NCBI RefSeq assembly: GCF_014646695.1 | Contig: NZ_BMNT01000044.1 | Span: 1-64,000, forward strand | Length of the DNA stretch: 64,000 bases | Direction: 5' to 3' | Source: Sphaerisporangium melleum | Lineage (GTDB): Bacteria > Actinomycetota > Actinomycetes > Streptosporangiales > Streptosporangiaceae | Shown: positions 52,072 to 61,022 of the stretch, piece by piece | How the letters are laid out: every line of letters begins with the position of its first letter | Numbering within the stretch: position 1 is the stretch's first letter | Translations under genes and position numbers: made by a program | The notes under the pieces: generated by a model | Told to the model about the DNA's origin: nothing | Seen by the model: only the letters and a program-made list of their open reading frames with translations | The model's database searches: none

Positions 52072-52713
52072 ATGACCACCAAAAGGCAGAGAACGGCGGC
52101 GGGGAAGAACGCCGCGCGCCGGGTGGTGCCGGCCTGCGTGCAGGCGGGCCTGGCGATGCTCGCGGTGGCCGCGTGCGCGCACCTGCGCGCGGCGGACGCC
52201 GTGCAGGCGGCCGCCCCCCGGCTGGTCGAGCCGGGCGACGGCGGGCGGCAGTCCTTCGCCCTGCGGCTGACCAGGCAGGGCACGCCGTACCTCTTCGGCG
52301 GCTTCGCCGTCTGCCTGGACCGGGCCGGGGCGGTGGAGGTGACCCGCGTCGACTTCGAGAATCCCATCGGCGGGCTGTCGGTGCAGGAGTTCGCGCTCCG
52401 GCCGTTCTACCGGGGCTTCGGCGAGGACGGCGTGGGCTGGGGCGAGCCGCGGAGCCTGCGCCGGCGCGGCGTCTCCACCGCCCTGCGCACGGTCACCCAG
52501 GTGTGCGCTCCGGACGGCTCGCCACGGGTCGAGTTCAGCGAGGTCGTCCTGCAGACCTCCCGCCCGGCGGCGGTCAGCGCGTCGAGCTCGGGCTTCGTCA
52601 TCACCTACAGCGCCGGCCGTGCCGAGGGCACCGTCCGCGTCCCCTTCGGCATCACGCTGTGCGCCCCGTCCGACCACAGCCTGCCGATCTGCGGGCCCCG
52701 GTCCCCGGGCTGA
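52072..52713 (+). CDS. Unrecognised exported protein (possible lipoprotein)
   Basis: This 213-residue protein has an N-terminal hydrophobic segment (VQAGLAMLAVAACAHLRA) with a lipobox-like VAAC, preceded by Lys/Arg. The rest is beta-rich with paired Cys (AVCLDR, QVCAPD, TLCAPS, LPICGP) and no named domain. It lies 18 bp after the previous secreted gene, suggesting a two-gene operon of surface proteins. The unusual ACG-ATG junction is in lower-GC DNA. Function is unknown. Confidence 0.65.
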   Translation: MTTKRQRTAAGKNAARRVVPACVQAGLAMLAVAACAHLRAADAVQAAAPRLVEPGDGGRQSFALRLTRQGTPYLFGGFAVCLDRAGAVEVTRVDFENPIGGLSVQEFALRPFYRGFGEDGVGWGEPRSLRRRGVSTALRTVTQVCAPDGSPRVEFSEVVLQTSRPAAVSASSSGFVITYSAGRAEGTVRVPFGITLCAPSDHSLPICGPRSPG

Positions 52714-52807
52714 GCGCGCCCGGCCCGCCGGCGCGCCGCACGGGCACCGGCGCGGCCGTGGCCGCCGATGCCCGTGGGAGTGGAGCGGTGCCGCGTGACC
52801 GTCCGGG

Positions 52808-53533
52808 TCATCCTCGGGGCTTGAGCACCGAGTCGATGATGTAGACGGTGGCGTTCTTGGTCTGGATCGGGCCGCAGGTCACCTTGGCGTCGTTCACCTT
52901 GAGGGTGTCGTCCTCGCGCTTCACCGTGACCTTGCCGCCCTCCAGGGTGGCGATCTGCCCCTTCTCCAGGTCGGCCGGGGACTTGCGGCCCTGGACGACG
53001 TGGTAGGTCAGCAGCCGGGCGAGCTCGTGCCTGTTGCCCAGGAAGCGGTTGAGCTGGTCCTGCGGGACCTTCCGGAAGCCGGAGTTGTCCGGGGCGAACA
53101 CCGTGATGTCCTTGGCGGAGTTGAGGGTGTCCACCAGGTTCCCGCGCTTGGCGACGTCGGCCAGCGTGGACAGGTCCGGGATCTGCGAGAGGGCCGTCCC
53201 GAGCGGCTGGCCGGCGAGTTGCGCCACGCTGCCCGGCCCGGAGGTGGGCAGGGCCGCGCAGCCGGGCCCGGAGGGAGAGGCGGTGGGCACGGGCGAGGGC
53301 GACATCTCGCTCGGCGACCCGCTGGGTGAGGGCGAACCGGGCGATGGGGAGCCGGGCGACGGTGAGCCGGGCGAGGGGGAGCCGGGTGAGGGGACCGGTG
53401 TCCGGACGGCTCCTGGTATCAGCGCGCCGGTTCCCGTGCCGCCTCCGCTCGTTGTGGCGCCGGCTCCGGTCGCGGAGGCGGTGGTGAACGAGAGCGCCGT
53501 TGCCAGCGGAAGGACGAGTAGACGAGTCTTCAT
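52808..53533 (-). CDS. Secreted fasciclin-domain protein
   Basis: This 241-residue protein has a signal peptide (LLVLPLATALSFTTASATGA), a linker with four PSPGS repeats and more Ser/Pro, then one fasciclin (FAS1) domain of about 130 residues. Typical FAS1 boxes are VDTLNSAKDITVFAPDNSGF, LLTYHVVQGRKSPADL and ATVYIIDSVLKP. FAS1 domains mediate adhesion between cells or to matrix. It is a single gene facing the orphan exported pair. Confidence 0.9.
   Translation of the reverse strand: MKTRLLVLPLATALSFTTASATGAGATTSGGGTGTGALIPGAVRTPVPSPGSPSPGSPSPGSPSPGSPSPSGSPSEMSPSPVPTASPSGPGCAALPTSGPGSVAQLAGQPLGTALSQIPDLSTLADVAKRGNLVDTLNSAKDITVFAPDNSGFRKVPQDQLNRFLGNRHELARLLTYHVVQGRKSPADLEKGQIATLEGGKVTVKREDDTLKVNDAKVTCGPIQTKNATVYIIDSVLKPRG
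53334..53393. repeat. Four tandem 15-bp repeats encoding PSPGS
   Basis: The units gaaccgggcgatggg, gagccgggcgacggt, gagccgggcgagggg and gagccgggtgagggg are contiguous and in frame with the fasciclin gene (minus strand). They encode the Pro/Ser/Gly stalk, and copy number is likely variable between strains. Confidence 0.85.
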
Positions 53534-54156
53534 GGATCTGTCCCCTTTTGCGTTCTAGGGAAGGGCGGTCACCGGTCAGCGGCCACCGAAAGCGGTCACC
53601 GGCGGTTTCCTCGACTTTGCGCCTGACGGCATGGGAGATCGGCTGAACGGCTGTGGCGATCCGGGACGGCCGGGGCGACCGGCCTGATCATCGGAGCTCG
53701 ATCACGGCCCGGCTCGCCATGAGGGGGGGGTCACCGGCCCTTCACACCGGCGACGCGGCGGTTCGGCGCCGCTCCCGGCCCGCCCTCCGGCGGACCTCGT
53801 CCCCCGCGAAATCCCCGCGGCGAGGAGCCCCCTATGAGAGGGCCGTCCGAGCGGCCCCCGCTCAATCAACTCGGCCATGTGCGCGATCGTGGCGGCGGGC
53901 CCTTCGCACACAGCGTCCCTCTCATTATCGCCGGGGCCCCTCCCCCTACACCCAAGGCGACGACCGCGAACCGACAAGGCTCTCCCATGACGGGAGGCCC
54001 TCGCGCCCCCGCCGCCCCATCGCCCCGGCAAGCCCCTGTCGTCCCATCGCCTCCGCGCGGCACACCCGGACACGGCTTTGGAAGCGGCAATTTCCCCTTT
54101 GCCGGCCGGCTACCCGGCCGGTGTCCCGCTCGCCCGCGCCCGGGCGGCCGGGGCGT
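53534..54156. other. 623-bp gene-free stretch
   Basis: The region lies between the start of the fasciclin gene (leftward) and the end of the Aph(6)-like kinase gene (leftward). It includes the fasciclin promoter. Open frames seen here are Pro/Arg-rich, without ribosome-binding sites or family resemblance. A run of eight G at 53725-53732 and C-rich tracts near 53940 stand out. I see no RNA gene. Confidence 0.45.
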
Positions 54157-55089
54157 TCACAGACCGGCCAGGCCGGCGAAAACGCGGACCCTGGCCATGG
54201 CGAGGCCGGCGCCGGGGACGTCGTGCTCGGCCATCCACAGGGCCATCTCGACGCCGCGGGCCACCGCCCACGCCTGCAGCCGCCGCGCGTCCTCACCGAG
54301 GGCGCCGGCCACCAGCGCGCAGCGGGCGGCGAGCACCGGCCGCGGGACGGGATGGCGGAAGGGGTCGTCGATCTGCTCGACCAGCGGCCAGGGGTCGTAG
54401 GCGGGGTCGCCGACCATCGGCTTGGCGTCGATGGCCAGCCAGGGACGGCGCCGGGCGGCGAGCACGTTGCCGGGGTTGAAGTCGCCGTGCAGAACGACCT
54501 GCCGGGCGGCCGTCCCGGGCAGCTCGCGCAGCAGGCGGACACCGTGCGCGACCAGGCCGGGGTCGAAGCCGGGCCGCAGCCGGTCCATCCGCTCCCCCGC
54601 GAGGTCCGCCCACTCGGCGGTGACCGCGTCCAGGCGTTCCAGGCCGGTCTCGGCGGGCGGCGATGCCGACCACAGCTCGCCGAGCACCTCGGCCCCGATG
54701 AGCAGGCGTTCCTCCGCCGCGATGTGGCCGGCCGCGCGCAGCGGGCCGCCCGGCTCGCAGAGCTCCAGCAGCAGCGCGTACCTGTCCCGGTCGTGGCGGT
54801 ACACCTGCACCGCGCCGCGTCCGTCCCAGCGGCGCAGCGCCTCGGCCTCGCCGGCGGCCTCGCGGTGCGGCCAGCTCACCTTGAACACCGCCGCGCCGCC
54901 GTCCGGCAGCCGGGCGGGCGCCACCCACGAGCAGGTTCCGCCGTGGAAGGGTGCGCCCAGCTCCAGCGACCAGCGGCGCCGCAGCTCATCGACCAGCGCC
55001 GGCAGCGCGGCGAGCCAGGAACGCCCGTCACCGGTCCGCGCCATCGTCTCCATGATCGGCAGCGTGGGCGGGAAGAGGTCGTCGGTCAC
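54157..55089 (-). CDS. Aph(6)/hydroxyurea-phosphotransferase-family kinase
   Basis: This 310-residue protein has the characteristic HGDFNPGNVLAARR near residue 200, followed by LAIDAKPMVGDPAYDPWPLV, the signature of streptomycin 6-kinase/hydroxyurea phosphotransferase proteins. It phosphorylates streptomycin-like aminoglycosides or an unknown metabolite. Chromosomal members are common in actinomycetes and do not prove resistance. It is a single gene on the minus strand. Confidence 0.82.
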   Translation of the reverse strand: MTDDLFPPTLPIMETMARTGDGRSWLAALPALVDELRRRWSLELGAPFHGGTCSWVAPARLPDGGAAVFKVSWPHREAAGEAEALRRWDGRGAVQVYRHDRDRYALLLELCEPGGPLRAAGHIAAEERLLIGAEVLGELWSASPPAETGLERLDAVTAEWADLAGERMDRLRPGFDPGLVAHGVRLLRELPGTAARQVVLHGDFNPGNVLAARRRPWLAIDAKPMVGDPAYDPWPLVEQIDDPFRHPVPRPVLAARCALVAGALGEDARRLQAWAVARGVEMALWMAEHDVPGAGLAMARVRVFAGLAGL

Positions 55090-55295
55090 CTGTCGTCCCC
55101 CGGACTCCTCGGCACGCCACGGGACGCCCGCGCTCGCGCGCGGCCCGCATCTCCGTCCTCCTCATGCTCGCATCGGCCCCGTACTGCCGCCGCACCGCCG
55201 CGGCCGGCGAGCGCGCCGCGCCCGCCACCCGGGCATCCGGGCATCCGGGTCCGCCAGGGGCGGACCGTGTGGCCGGGCTCGCGGGCGGAGCGGCG

Positions 55296-56180
55296 TCAGA
55301 GCGCGGCGGCCACCTGGGGAAGACTCCTGGCGAGGAAGTCGCGCATGAGGGCGGCGACCTCCTCCCCCGCGCTCTCCAGCAGGAAGTGCCCGCCGTCCAG
55401 CAGGTGGATCTCGGCGTCCGGCAGGTCGGCGGCGAACGCGCGGGCGCCGTCCGGGCCGAAGATCTCGTCGTTGCGGCCCCAGACGGCCAGCAGCGGAACC
55501 CGGCTCGCCCGGAAGTACTCGTGCAGCCGGGGGTAGAGGGCGAGGTTGGTCGCGTAGTCGGCGAACAGGGCGAGCTGGACCAGGTCGTTGCCGGGCCGGG
55601 AGACCAGGGCGTGGTCGTGCAGCCAGGTGTCGGGACTGACCAGGCTCGGGTCGGGGACGCCGTGCAGGTACTGCCATCTGATGGCGTCGAGGGTCAGCGC
55701 CGCCCGCACGCCCGCCTCGGTCTCGGCGTTGCGATCCGCCCAGTACGCCCGGACCGGCCGCCAGAAGTCCTCGACCAGCCCGGCCTCGTAGCCGTTGCCG
55801 TTCTGGGTGATGATCGCGGTGATCGCCCCGGGGTCGTCCAGGGCGAGGCGCCATCCCACCGGCGCGCCGTAGTCCTGGACATAAATCGCATAACGCGTGA
55901 CGCCGAGCCGTGCCAGCAGCCCGGCGGTGAGGCCGGCCAGGGCGTCGAAGCCGTAGGCGAACTCGGTGACCGGCGGGGCGTCGGACAGGCCGAAGCCCAG
56001 GTGGTCGGGCGCGATGACGTGGTAGCGGTGCGCCAGGGCCGGGATCAGGTCACGGAACATGAACGAGTTGGTCGGGAAGCCGTGGAGCAGCACGACGACG
56101 GGCGCGCCGGCCGGACCGGCCTCGCGGTAGAAGATCCGGTGCCCCTGGACGTCGGCGTAGCGGTGGTGGACTGCGGTCAT
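55296..56180 (-). CDS. Alpha/beta hydrolase (haloalkane dehalogenase/epoxide hydrolase type)
   Basis: This 294-residue protein has the oxyanion motif LLHGFPTN. The nucleophile is Asp (about 102) in VQDYGAPVGW, as in dehalogenases and epoxide hydrolases rather than esterases. An acidic residue is in VWGRNDEIFGP and the catalytic His (about 263) in DGGHFLLE. The lid (residues 130-200) is helical. The substrate is unknown. It is divergent from a CGNR-type regulator across a 95-bp gap, suggesting control by it. Confidence 0.85.
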   Translation of the reverse strand: MTAVHHRYADVQGHRIFYREAGPAGAPVVVLLHGFPTNSFMFRDLIPALAHRYHVIAPDHLGFGLSDAPPVTEFAYGFDALAGLTAGLLARLGVTRYAIYVQDYGAPVGWRLALDDPGAITAIITQNGNGYEAGLVEDFWRPVRAYWADRNAETEAGVRAALTLDAIRWQYLHGVPDPSLVSPDTWLHDHALVSRPGNDLVQLALFADYATNLALYPRLHEYFRASRVPLLAVWGRNDEIFGPDGARAFAADLPDAEIHLLDGGHFLLESAGEEVAALMRDFLARSLPQVAAAL

Positions 56181-56238
56181 TTCTAACCTCCATGGCTCAT
56201 TTCACCGGTTACAAGACACAGCCAAGCATCGCGTCGGG

Positions 56239-56253
56239 TAACCTGTCAAGTTA
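56239..56253. promoter_or_regulatory. Short inverted repeat TAAC-n7-GTTA
   Basis: TAAC (56239-56242) and GTTA (56250-56253) are symmetrical about CTGTCAA, between the divergent hydrolase and CGNR genes. TTGACA reads across it on the minus strand. Arms are only 4 bp, so this is a weak operator/promoter candidate. Confidence 0.3.
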
Positions 56254-56275
56254 GTGAATGTGGTTAGGAGTGGGA

Positions 56276-56788
56276 ATGGCGGAGACGACGCCGGACGAGG
56301 ATCTGCTGCTGGAGGTGCTCAACAGCACCCCGGTCGTGGACGGCCGGGTCCGCGACATGTACGCCGACGCCGATCAGGCCCGCGCCCGCCTCGCCGCTCT
56401 GGGCGGCCGCGGCACGGCGGAGGAGCTGGGCGCGGTGCTCTCGGCGCGGCGGGCGTTGCAGGCGGTGGTGCGCGGGCAGGAGCCGGCGACCGCGCTGGCG
56501 CCCCTGCTGGCGGGCGTCACCCGTGTGCCGGTGGTGACCGGCGAGGGCGTCCGCTGGTCACTGGAGGCCCCGCCCGGCCGCGAGCTGGCCGTACGGGCGG
56601 TCCTGACCTGGGCTCATCTGGCCGAGCACAACCCCGGGCGGCTGCGGCCCTGCGCCAACGACGAGTGCCTGCTGTTCCTGATCGACCACAGCAAGGCCGG
56701 CACCGCCCGCTGGTGCTCCATGGCGGTGTGCGGCAACCGGATGAAGGCCCGCCGCCACCACGAGCGCTCCAGAGCCCAGGACCGCTGA
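56276..56788 (+). CDS. CGNR zinc-finger (ABATE-domain) regulator
   Basis: This 170-residue protein has an N-terminal helical ABATE-like domain and a C-terminal zinc finger near residues 125-163: CANDECLLFLID, TARWCSMAVCGNRMKARRHH. The CGNR tetrapeptide names the family. These proteins are putative stress-responsive transcription regulators. ATG at 56276 follows TAGGAG. It is divergent from the alpha/beta hydrolase gene and probably controls it. A strong terminator follows. Confidence 0.88.
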   Translation: MAETTPDEDLLLEVLNSTPVVDGRVRDMYADADQARARLAALGGRGTAEELGAVLSARRALQAVVRGQEPATALAPLLAGVTRVPVVTGEGVRWSLEAPPGRELAVRAVLTWAHLAEHNPGRLRPCANDECLLFLIDHSKAGTARWCSMAVCGNRMKARRHHERSRAQDR

Positions 56789-56814
56789 CCCCGCGACATG
56801 CGCCGGGACGCGCG

Positions 56815-56842
56815 AAGGCCCGGACCGTGCGGTCCGGGCCTT
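56815..56842. terminator. Perfect 12-bp terminator between convergent genes
   Basis: AAGGCCCGGACC (56815-56826), loop GTGC, GGTCCGGGCCTT (56831-56842), then ttcttgt. It stops the CGNR transcript and the leftward subtilase transcript. Confidence 0.85.
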
Positions 56843-56866
56843 CTTGTCATCGGGCTCGCCGCCGGC

Positions 56867-59800
56867 TCACTTCAGGCCGAAGGCGCGCACGATCGTCTGG
56901 GTGACGGTGTTGTGCTTGGTGTCCCCCGCGTGGGTGCGCAGGGTCACCGTACCGGCCGAGCGCGGGGCGTCCAGCCGCGTCGTCCACCCGCCGGCCCTCC
57001 GGGTGAGCGGGGCCTTGCGCCAGGTGGCGCCGTCGTCGTAGGAGAGCTCGACGGTGACGGTGCTGATCGGCCCGGCGTCCACCGCGTACGGCAGCTGCCG
57101 GGGAGTGACCGTCAGGTCGGCCTTGCGGTGGGCCCGGCCGTCGGCGTCCAGGTCGACGTCGTAGTCCACCTGGATGATCGGCAGCGTCAGCGTGTGGTCG
57201 GTCTCGACGTATCCGCTGGTGAAGTTCCACTCGGTGAGGGTGCGCGTCGAGTACGGGTACAGCGACGCGTCCCGGGCCGCCTCGTTGACCAGGCGGTAGG
57301 GCAGCCGGTCGGGGCTGACGATCGGGGCCAGGTAGACCGAGCGGTCGGTGCGGTCGTTGGTGACGCGGTCCACCAGGGTGTCCCCCTGGTACAGCGACGC
57401 CGTCTGGGTGACGTGCTCGTTGAACAGCATCTCCCCCTGGTGGTCGCCGCCGGAGCTTCCCCAGGAGGGCAGGAAGAGGACCAGGGCGTCGCCGCCGCGC
57501 AGCGGGAACCAGCCGGTGGCGTCGTTCATCCGCGGGCGCACGATCGGGCCGAACCAGCGGGAGTCGCCGGTCTCGCCCCCCTTGTAGGTGACCAGGTCGG
57601 ACTGCTCCTGCGCCCCGCCGTCCAGGGCGAGCGCGTACTCCATCCACCGCACGCCGCCGTCGGCGGACACCCAGTCGGTGCGGGTGCCGCGCGCCGGCCC
57701 CTCGGTGAGGTAGCCGCTGAATCCGCTGGGCCAGTCGGGCAGCTTGTCGGTGCGCATGTCCCGCGCCGTGGCCTGCTTGTGGTTGGCGAAGGACATCTCG
57801 ACGCGCGCGAGGTCACGCTTGCCCGGCCGGTAGGTCGGATCGGCGGGCACCGCACCGGTCCACTTGTGCACCAGGTCGAACAGGTAGTCGGCCGCGGGGT
57901 GCGAGGTCACCTGCAGCGGGGCCTTGCCCTTCTTGAGGATGCCGCCGATCAGGCGCTCGCCCTCGTCCATGGTGACCGACGCCACCGGCATCGGGGCGGG
58001 GGTCTGCACCGCGTCCCAGGCGTCGAGCCTGCCCCGGCCGTTGCCCACCAGGAGCAGCAGCCTGGCGCCGGCGGCGCGGGCGGCCTCGGCCATCGCGACC
58101 GGGTCGGCGGCGTCGCTCCAGCGCACGACCGCGACCTTCCCCTTGACCTTCGCCGCGGCCAGCTCGGCGGCGCTTCCCTGCCCGGCGAAGACGGCGTCGA
58201 AGGAGTAGCGGCCCTCCGGCAGCGGGGTGTACCGGGACTGGATCAGCAGGTCCTCGAAGTCGTCGTCCTTGGAGGACACCGCCAGGCGGGGCTGCTCGTC
58301 GCGCCAGCGCGCGGCGAGGCCCAGCCGGCCGCCGCTCACCTTGCCGGTCGGCAGCGCCCACATGCTGTCGTGCTGGACGCCGAGGAGGCGGCTGTCGGCC
58401 ACGGCCTCATCGCCGCCGAAGCCGCGGACGAAGTCCACGCGGGTGTCGACCGTGGTCCGCGGCCGGTCCATGCCGTTCGGCAGGACGGAGGAGAGCCGCC
58501 GGACACCGCGGGCGTCCAGGGTGACCTCGGTGTCGGCCGAAAGGTCGATGACGGGCTTGGCGAGCAGCGCCACACCGAGCGAGTGCGGGCCGTTCGCGCC
58601 CTGCACCTCGCCCCACATCCAGATGGAGTACGTGCCGGTCGGCAGCCGCAGCGTGCGGGTGCCGGACTCGCCGATCGCGTACGCGTCGACGCTCTGGTGC
58701 CCGTTGGGCAGCTGACGGGTCACGACCAGCTCGCCGGCGAGCGGCTTGCCGGAGCGGTCCTTGGCGTTGACGGTGAGCCGGGCCCGCTCGCCCTCCTTGT
58801 AGTAGCCGAGCACGGTGTGGGCGCGCAGCACGCCCTCCTCGTCCACCGCGTCGAGCCGCGCGGCCAGGTGTCCGTCCAGCTCGGCCCGGTCGACGTCCAG
58901 CGTCACCTCGACGGTGGCGGTGCCGCGGGCGGGGACGGTGACCGTGCCGGCCGACGGCTCGAACAGGCCCTCGGGCGCGCCGCCGGTGACGTTGAGGTTC
59001 AGGGTGACCGGGGCGTCGCCGGTGTTGGTGTAGGTCACCTGCCGGGTCGCCTTCTGGCCGGAGGTGTAGGGCCAGTGGGTGGCGATGTAGGCGGTGCCGG
59101 TGGCGAAGACCGTGCCGCCGACGGCGGCGGCCGCGTCCACCAGGCCGCCGCCGGCCTGGTAGGGGCTGAACTGGTTGAGGACCTTGCTGCTGCTGATCAG
59201 CGCGTCCTTCAGCCGCTGCCCGGTCCAGTCGGGGTGCGCGGCGGAGAGCAGCGCGGCGACCCCGGCGACGTGCGGGGTGGCCATGGAGGTGCCGCTCATC
59301 GTCTGGTAGGCGCCCTCTCCCTCGGGGGCGTACTGCGAGCGGGCCGCCAGCACGTCCACACCGGGTGCGGAGATCTCCGGCTTGAGGCCGTAGTCGCCGA
59401 CGCGCGGGCCCCTGCTGGAGAAGGCGGCGAGGGAGGTGCCCTTGCCGCCGACGCTCACCGCGGCGACCGAGAGCGCGGCGTCGGCCGTGGACGGCGCGCT
59501 GACGGTCTCGTCATCGGGGCCGGAGTTGCCGGCCGCGATGGTGAACAGCGCGCCGGTCTCCTCGCTGAGCCGGTTCACGGCCTGGCTGAGCGGGTCGGTG
59601 CCGTCGGACGGACCGCCGCCGAGGCTCATGCTGACGACCTTGGCCTTCTGGTCGCGGGCGGCCCATTCCATGCCCGCGATGATCCAGGAGTCCTGGCCGC
59701 TGCCCGCGTTGTCGAGCACCTTGCCGATCAGCAGGTCGGCGCCGGGGGCCACGCCCTTCTCCACGCCCTCGGACGCGGCGCCGGTCCCGGCGATCGTGGA

Positions 59801-60670
59801 GGCGACGTGGGTGCCGTGGCCGTTGCGGTCGGTCACGTCCTGGCCGGGGACGAAGGTCGCCGAGCCGGTGATCCGATCCTTCAGGTCGGGGTGCGCGGCG
59901 TCGACGCCGGTGTCCAGCACGGCCACCTTGACGCCGGTGCCGGTGTTCCCCGCCGCCCACACCTCGGGGGCGCGCACCTGGGCGACGGTGTCGGCGAGGT
60001 CCGCCTTGGCCTTGCCGTCCAGCCACACCTTGGCGATGCCGCCGGCGAGCGCGGTGCCGGGTGCGGCGCTACGGGCGGAGGCGCCGGACGCCGTGCCGGT
60101 GAGCGAGTTCCAGAAGTCCGCGGCCCGGTCGTGGCCGGCGGTCAGCGCCGCGCCCTGGATGCTGCTGAGCGTGCGGACCTTCGCGGCGCCGCCCGGTACC
60201 GGCTCGGCCTGCTTGCGGGCGGCGGCGTCGGTGTAGGTGACGATCAGCGGGATGTGGTCGCTGCTCGCGTCGTCGTAGCCGTAGGCGGCGAGCTTGGTGA
60301 CGTCGAACAGCGACCGGTCGAGCAGCCCTGCGGTCACGTACGGGGCGGCCGTGTCCGGCAGCACGTACACCTCGTCGCCGGCGGTGGTGATCCGGGCCGC
60401 GGTGCGGCCGCCGTGCGGCCCCTGGACGGAGACGATCGCCGGGGTGGCGCCGCCGGACCGGTAGGTGACCTTGTCACCGGTGATGAGCGTGACGGTCCGC
60501 GTGCCGGCGGCCGGGCCGGTCGCGGCCCGGGAGGCGGCGGCCGCGGCGAGCCCGGAGCGGGGGGCGGCGGCGGAGGCGGTCCCGCCGGTGAGCGGCGAGG
60601 CCGCCAGGACGAGCGTGAGTCCCGCGGCCAGGGAGGTGAACCCGAGCCGTAGGGAAGGGGGGCGGTGCAC
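56867..60670 (-). CDS. Large secreted subtilisin-like S8 serine peptidase
   Basis: This 1267-residue exported protein has GTG at 60668-60670 after TTGGAGTGG. It has a signal peptide (LGFTSLAAGLTLVLAASPLT), a propeptide/I9-like region, then an S8 catalytic domain: Asp about 250 (VAVLDTGVDAAHP), His about 285 (NGHGTHVASTIAG), oxyanion Asn in TIAAGNSGPDD, Ser about 460 (MSGTSMATPHVAG). C-terminal beta domains of about 700 residues follow, including a PA-like insert (RSRYTPLPEG, VVRWSDAADPV), resembling actinobacterial subtilases. It degrades proteins outside the cell, feeding peptides to importers such as the neighbouring Dpp/Opp system. Confidence 0.93.
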   Translation of the reverse strand: MHRPPSLRLGFTSLAAGLTLVLAASPLTGGTASAAAPRSGLAAAAASRAATGPAAGTRTVTLITGDKVTYRSGGATPAIVSVQGPHGGRTAARITTAGDEVYVLPDTAAPYVTAGLLDRSLFDVTKLAAYGYDDASSDHIPLIVTYTDAAARKQAEPVPGGAAKVRTLSSIQGAALTAGHDRAADFWNSLTGTASGASARSAAPGTALAGGIAKVWLDGKAKADLADTVAQVRAPEVWAAGNTGTGVKVAVLDTGVDAAHPDLKDRITGSATFVPGQDVTDRNGHGTHVASTIAGTGAASEGVEKGVAPGADLLIGKVLDNAGSGQDSWIIAGMEWAARDQKAKVVSMSLGGGPSDGTDPLSQAVNRLSEETGALFTIAAGNSGPDDETVSAPSTADAALSVAAVSVGGKGTSLAAFSSRGPRVGDYGLKPEISAPGVDVLAARSQYAPEGEGAYQTMSGTSMATPHVAGVAALLSAAHPDWTGQRLKDALISSSKVLNQFSPYQAGGGLVDAAAAVGGTVFATGTAYIATHWPYTSGQKATRQVTYTNTGDAPVTLNLNVTGGAPEGLFEPSAGTVTVPARGTATVEVTLDVDRAELDGHLAARLDAVDEEGVLRAHTVLGYYKEGERARLTVNAKDRSGKPLAGELVVTRQLPNGHQSVDAYAIGESGTRTLRLPTGTYSIWMWGEVQGANGPHSLGVALLAKPVIDLSADTEVTLDARGVRRLSSVLPNGMDRPRTTVDTRVDFVRGFGGDEAVADSRLLGVQHDSMWALPTGKVSGGRLGLAARWRDEQPRLAVSSKDDDFEDLLIQSRYTPLPEGRYSFDAVFAGQGSAAELAAAKVKGKVAVVRWSDAADPVAMAEAARAAGARLLLLVGNGRGRLDAWDAVQTPAPMPVASVTMDEGERLIGGILKKGKAPLQVTSHPAADYLFDLVHKWTGAVPADPTYRPGKRDLARVEMSFANHKQATARDMRTDKLPDWPSGFSGYLTEGPARGTRTDWVSADGGVRWMEYALALDGGAQEQSDLVTYKGGETGDSRWFGPIVRPRMNDATGWFPLRGGDALVLFLPSWGSSGGDHQGEMLFNEHVTQTASLYQGDTLVDRVTNDRTDRSVYLAPIVSPDRLPYRLVNEAARDASLYPYSTRTLTEWNFTSGYVETDHTLTLPIIQVDYDVDLDADGRAHRKADLTVTPRQLPYAVDAGPISTVTVELSYDDGATWRKAPLTRRAGGWTTRLDAPRSAGTVTLRTHAGDTKHNTVTQTIVRAFGLK

Positions 60671-61022
60671 GAAGCCACTCCAAAAATTAGGCAAAGCGCC
60701 AGAAATAACTGCAATCGTGACGATGCGGATGTGACCTGAGCAACTGGAGTGACGTGTCGAAAATATGACATGGCACATCTGCGACAGCCGCCCTGGCGCG
60801 ATCACGATCGTCAGGCGGGTAGTGCGGGCCGGCGGACGCGGGAACTCGCGGGCGGGAAAGCGCGGCGGAACCGCTCAACGGCGGGAAGTGCCGGCGGGGA
60901 CACCGGCGGGCGGCACCCCGCGGCGAGGCGGCCGGCGACATGTGAGACGCACACGGGGATGCCGAAAGGGCTTCCCATGCGCAGCCCCGGAGACGCAGCC
61001 CGTGCCGTGGAGGGCGGGCGCG
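60671..61022. other. 352-bp intergenic region upstream of subtilase gene
   Basis: It holds the leftward subtilase promoter (AT-rich 60680-60780) and the 3' flank of the ABC transporter operon. I see no gene and no strong terminator for the operon. A minus-strand TTGCAG near 60712 followed by an AT-rich CTAATT is a possible promoter. Confidence 0.4.

Noticed and set aside
56798-60652. Plus-strand open frame of about 1284 codons opposite the subtilase
   Set aside because: It is the antisense shadow of the S8 peptidase and encodes a Gly/Arg/Val/His-rich sequence with no domain.
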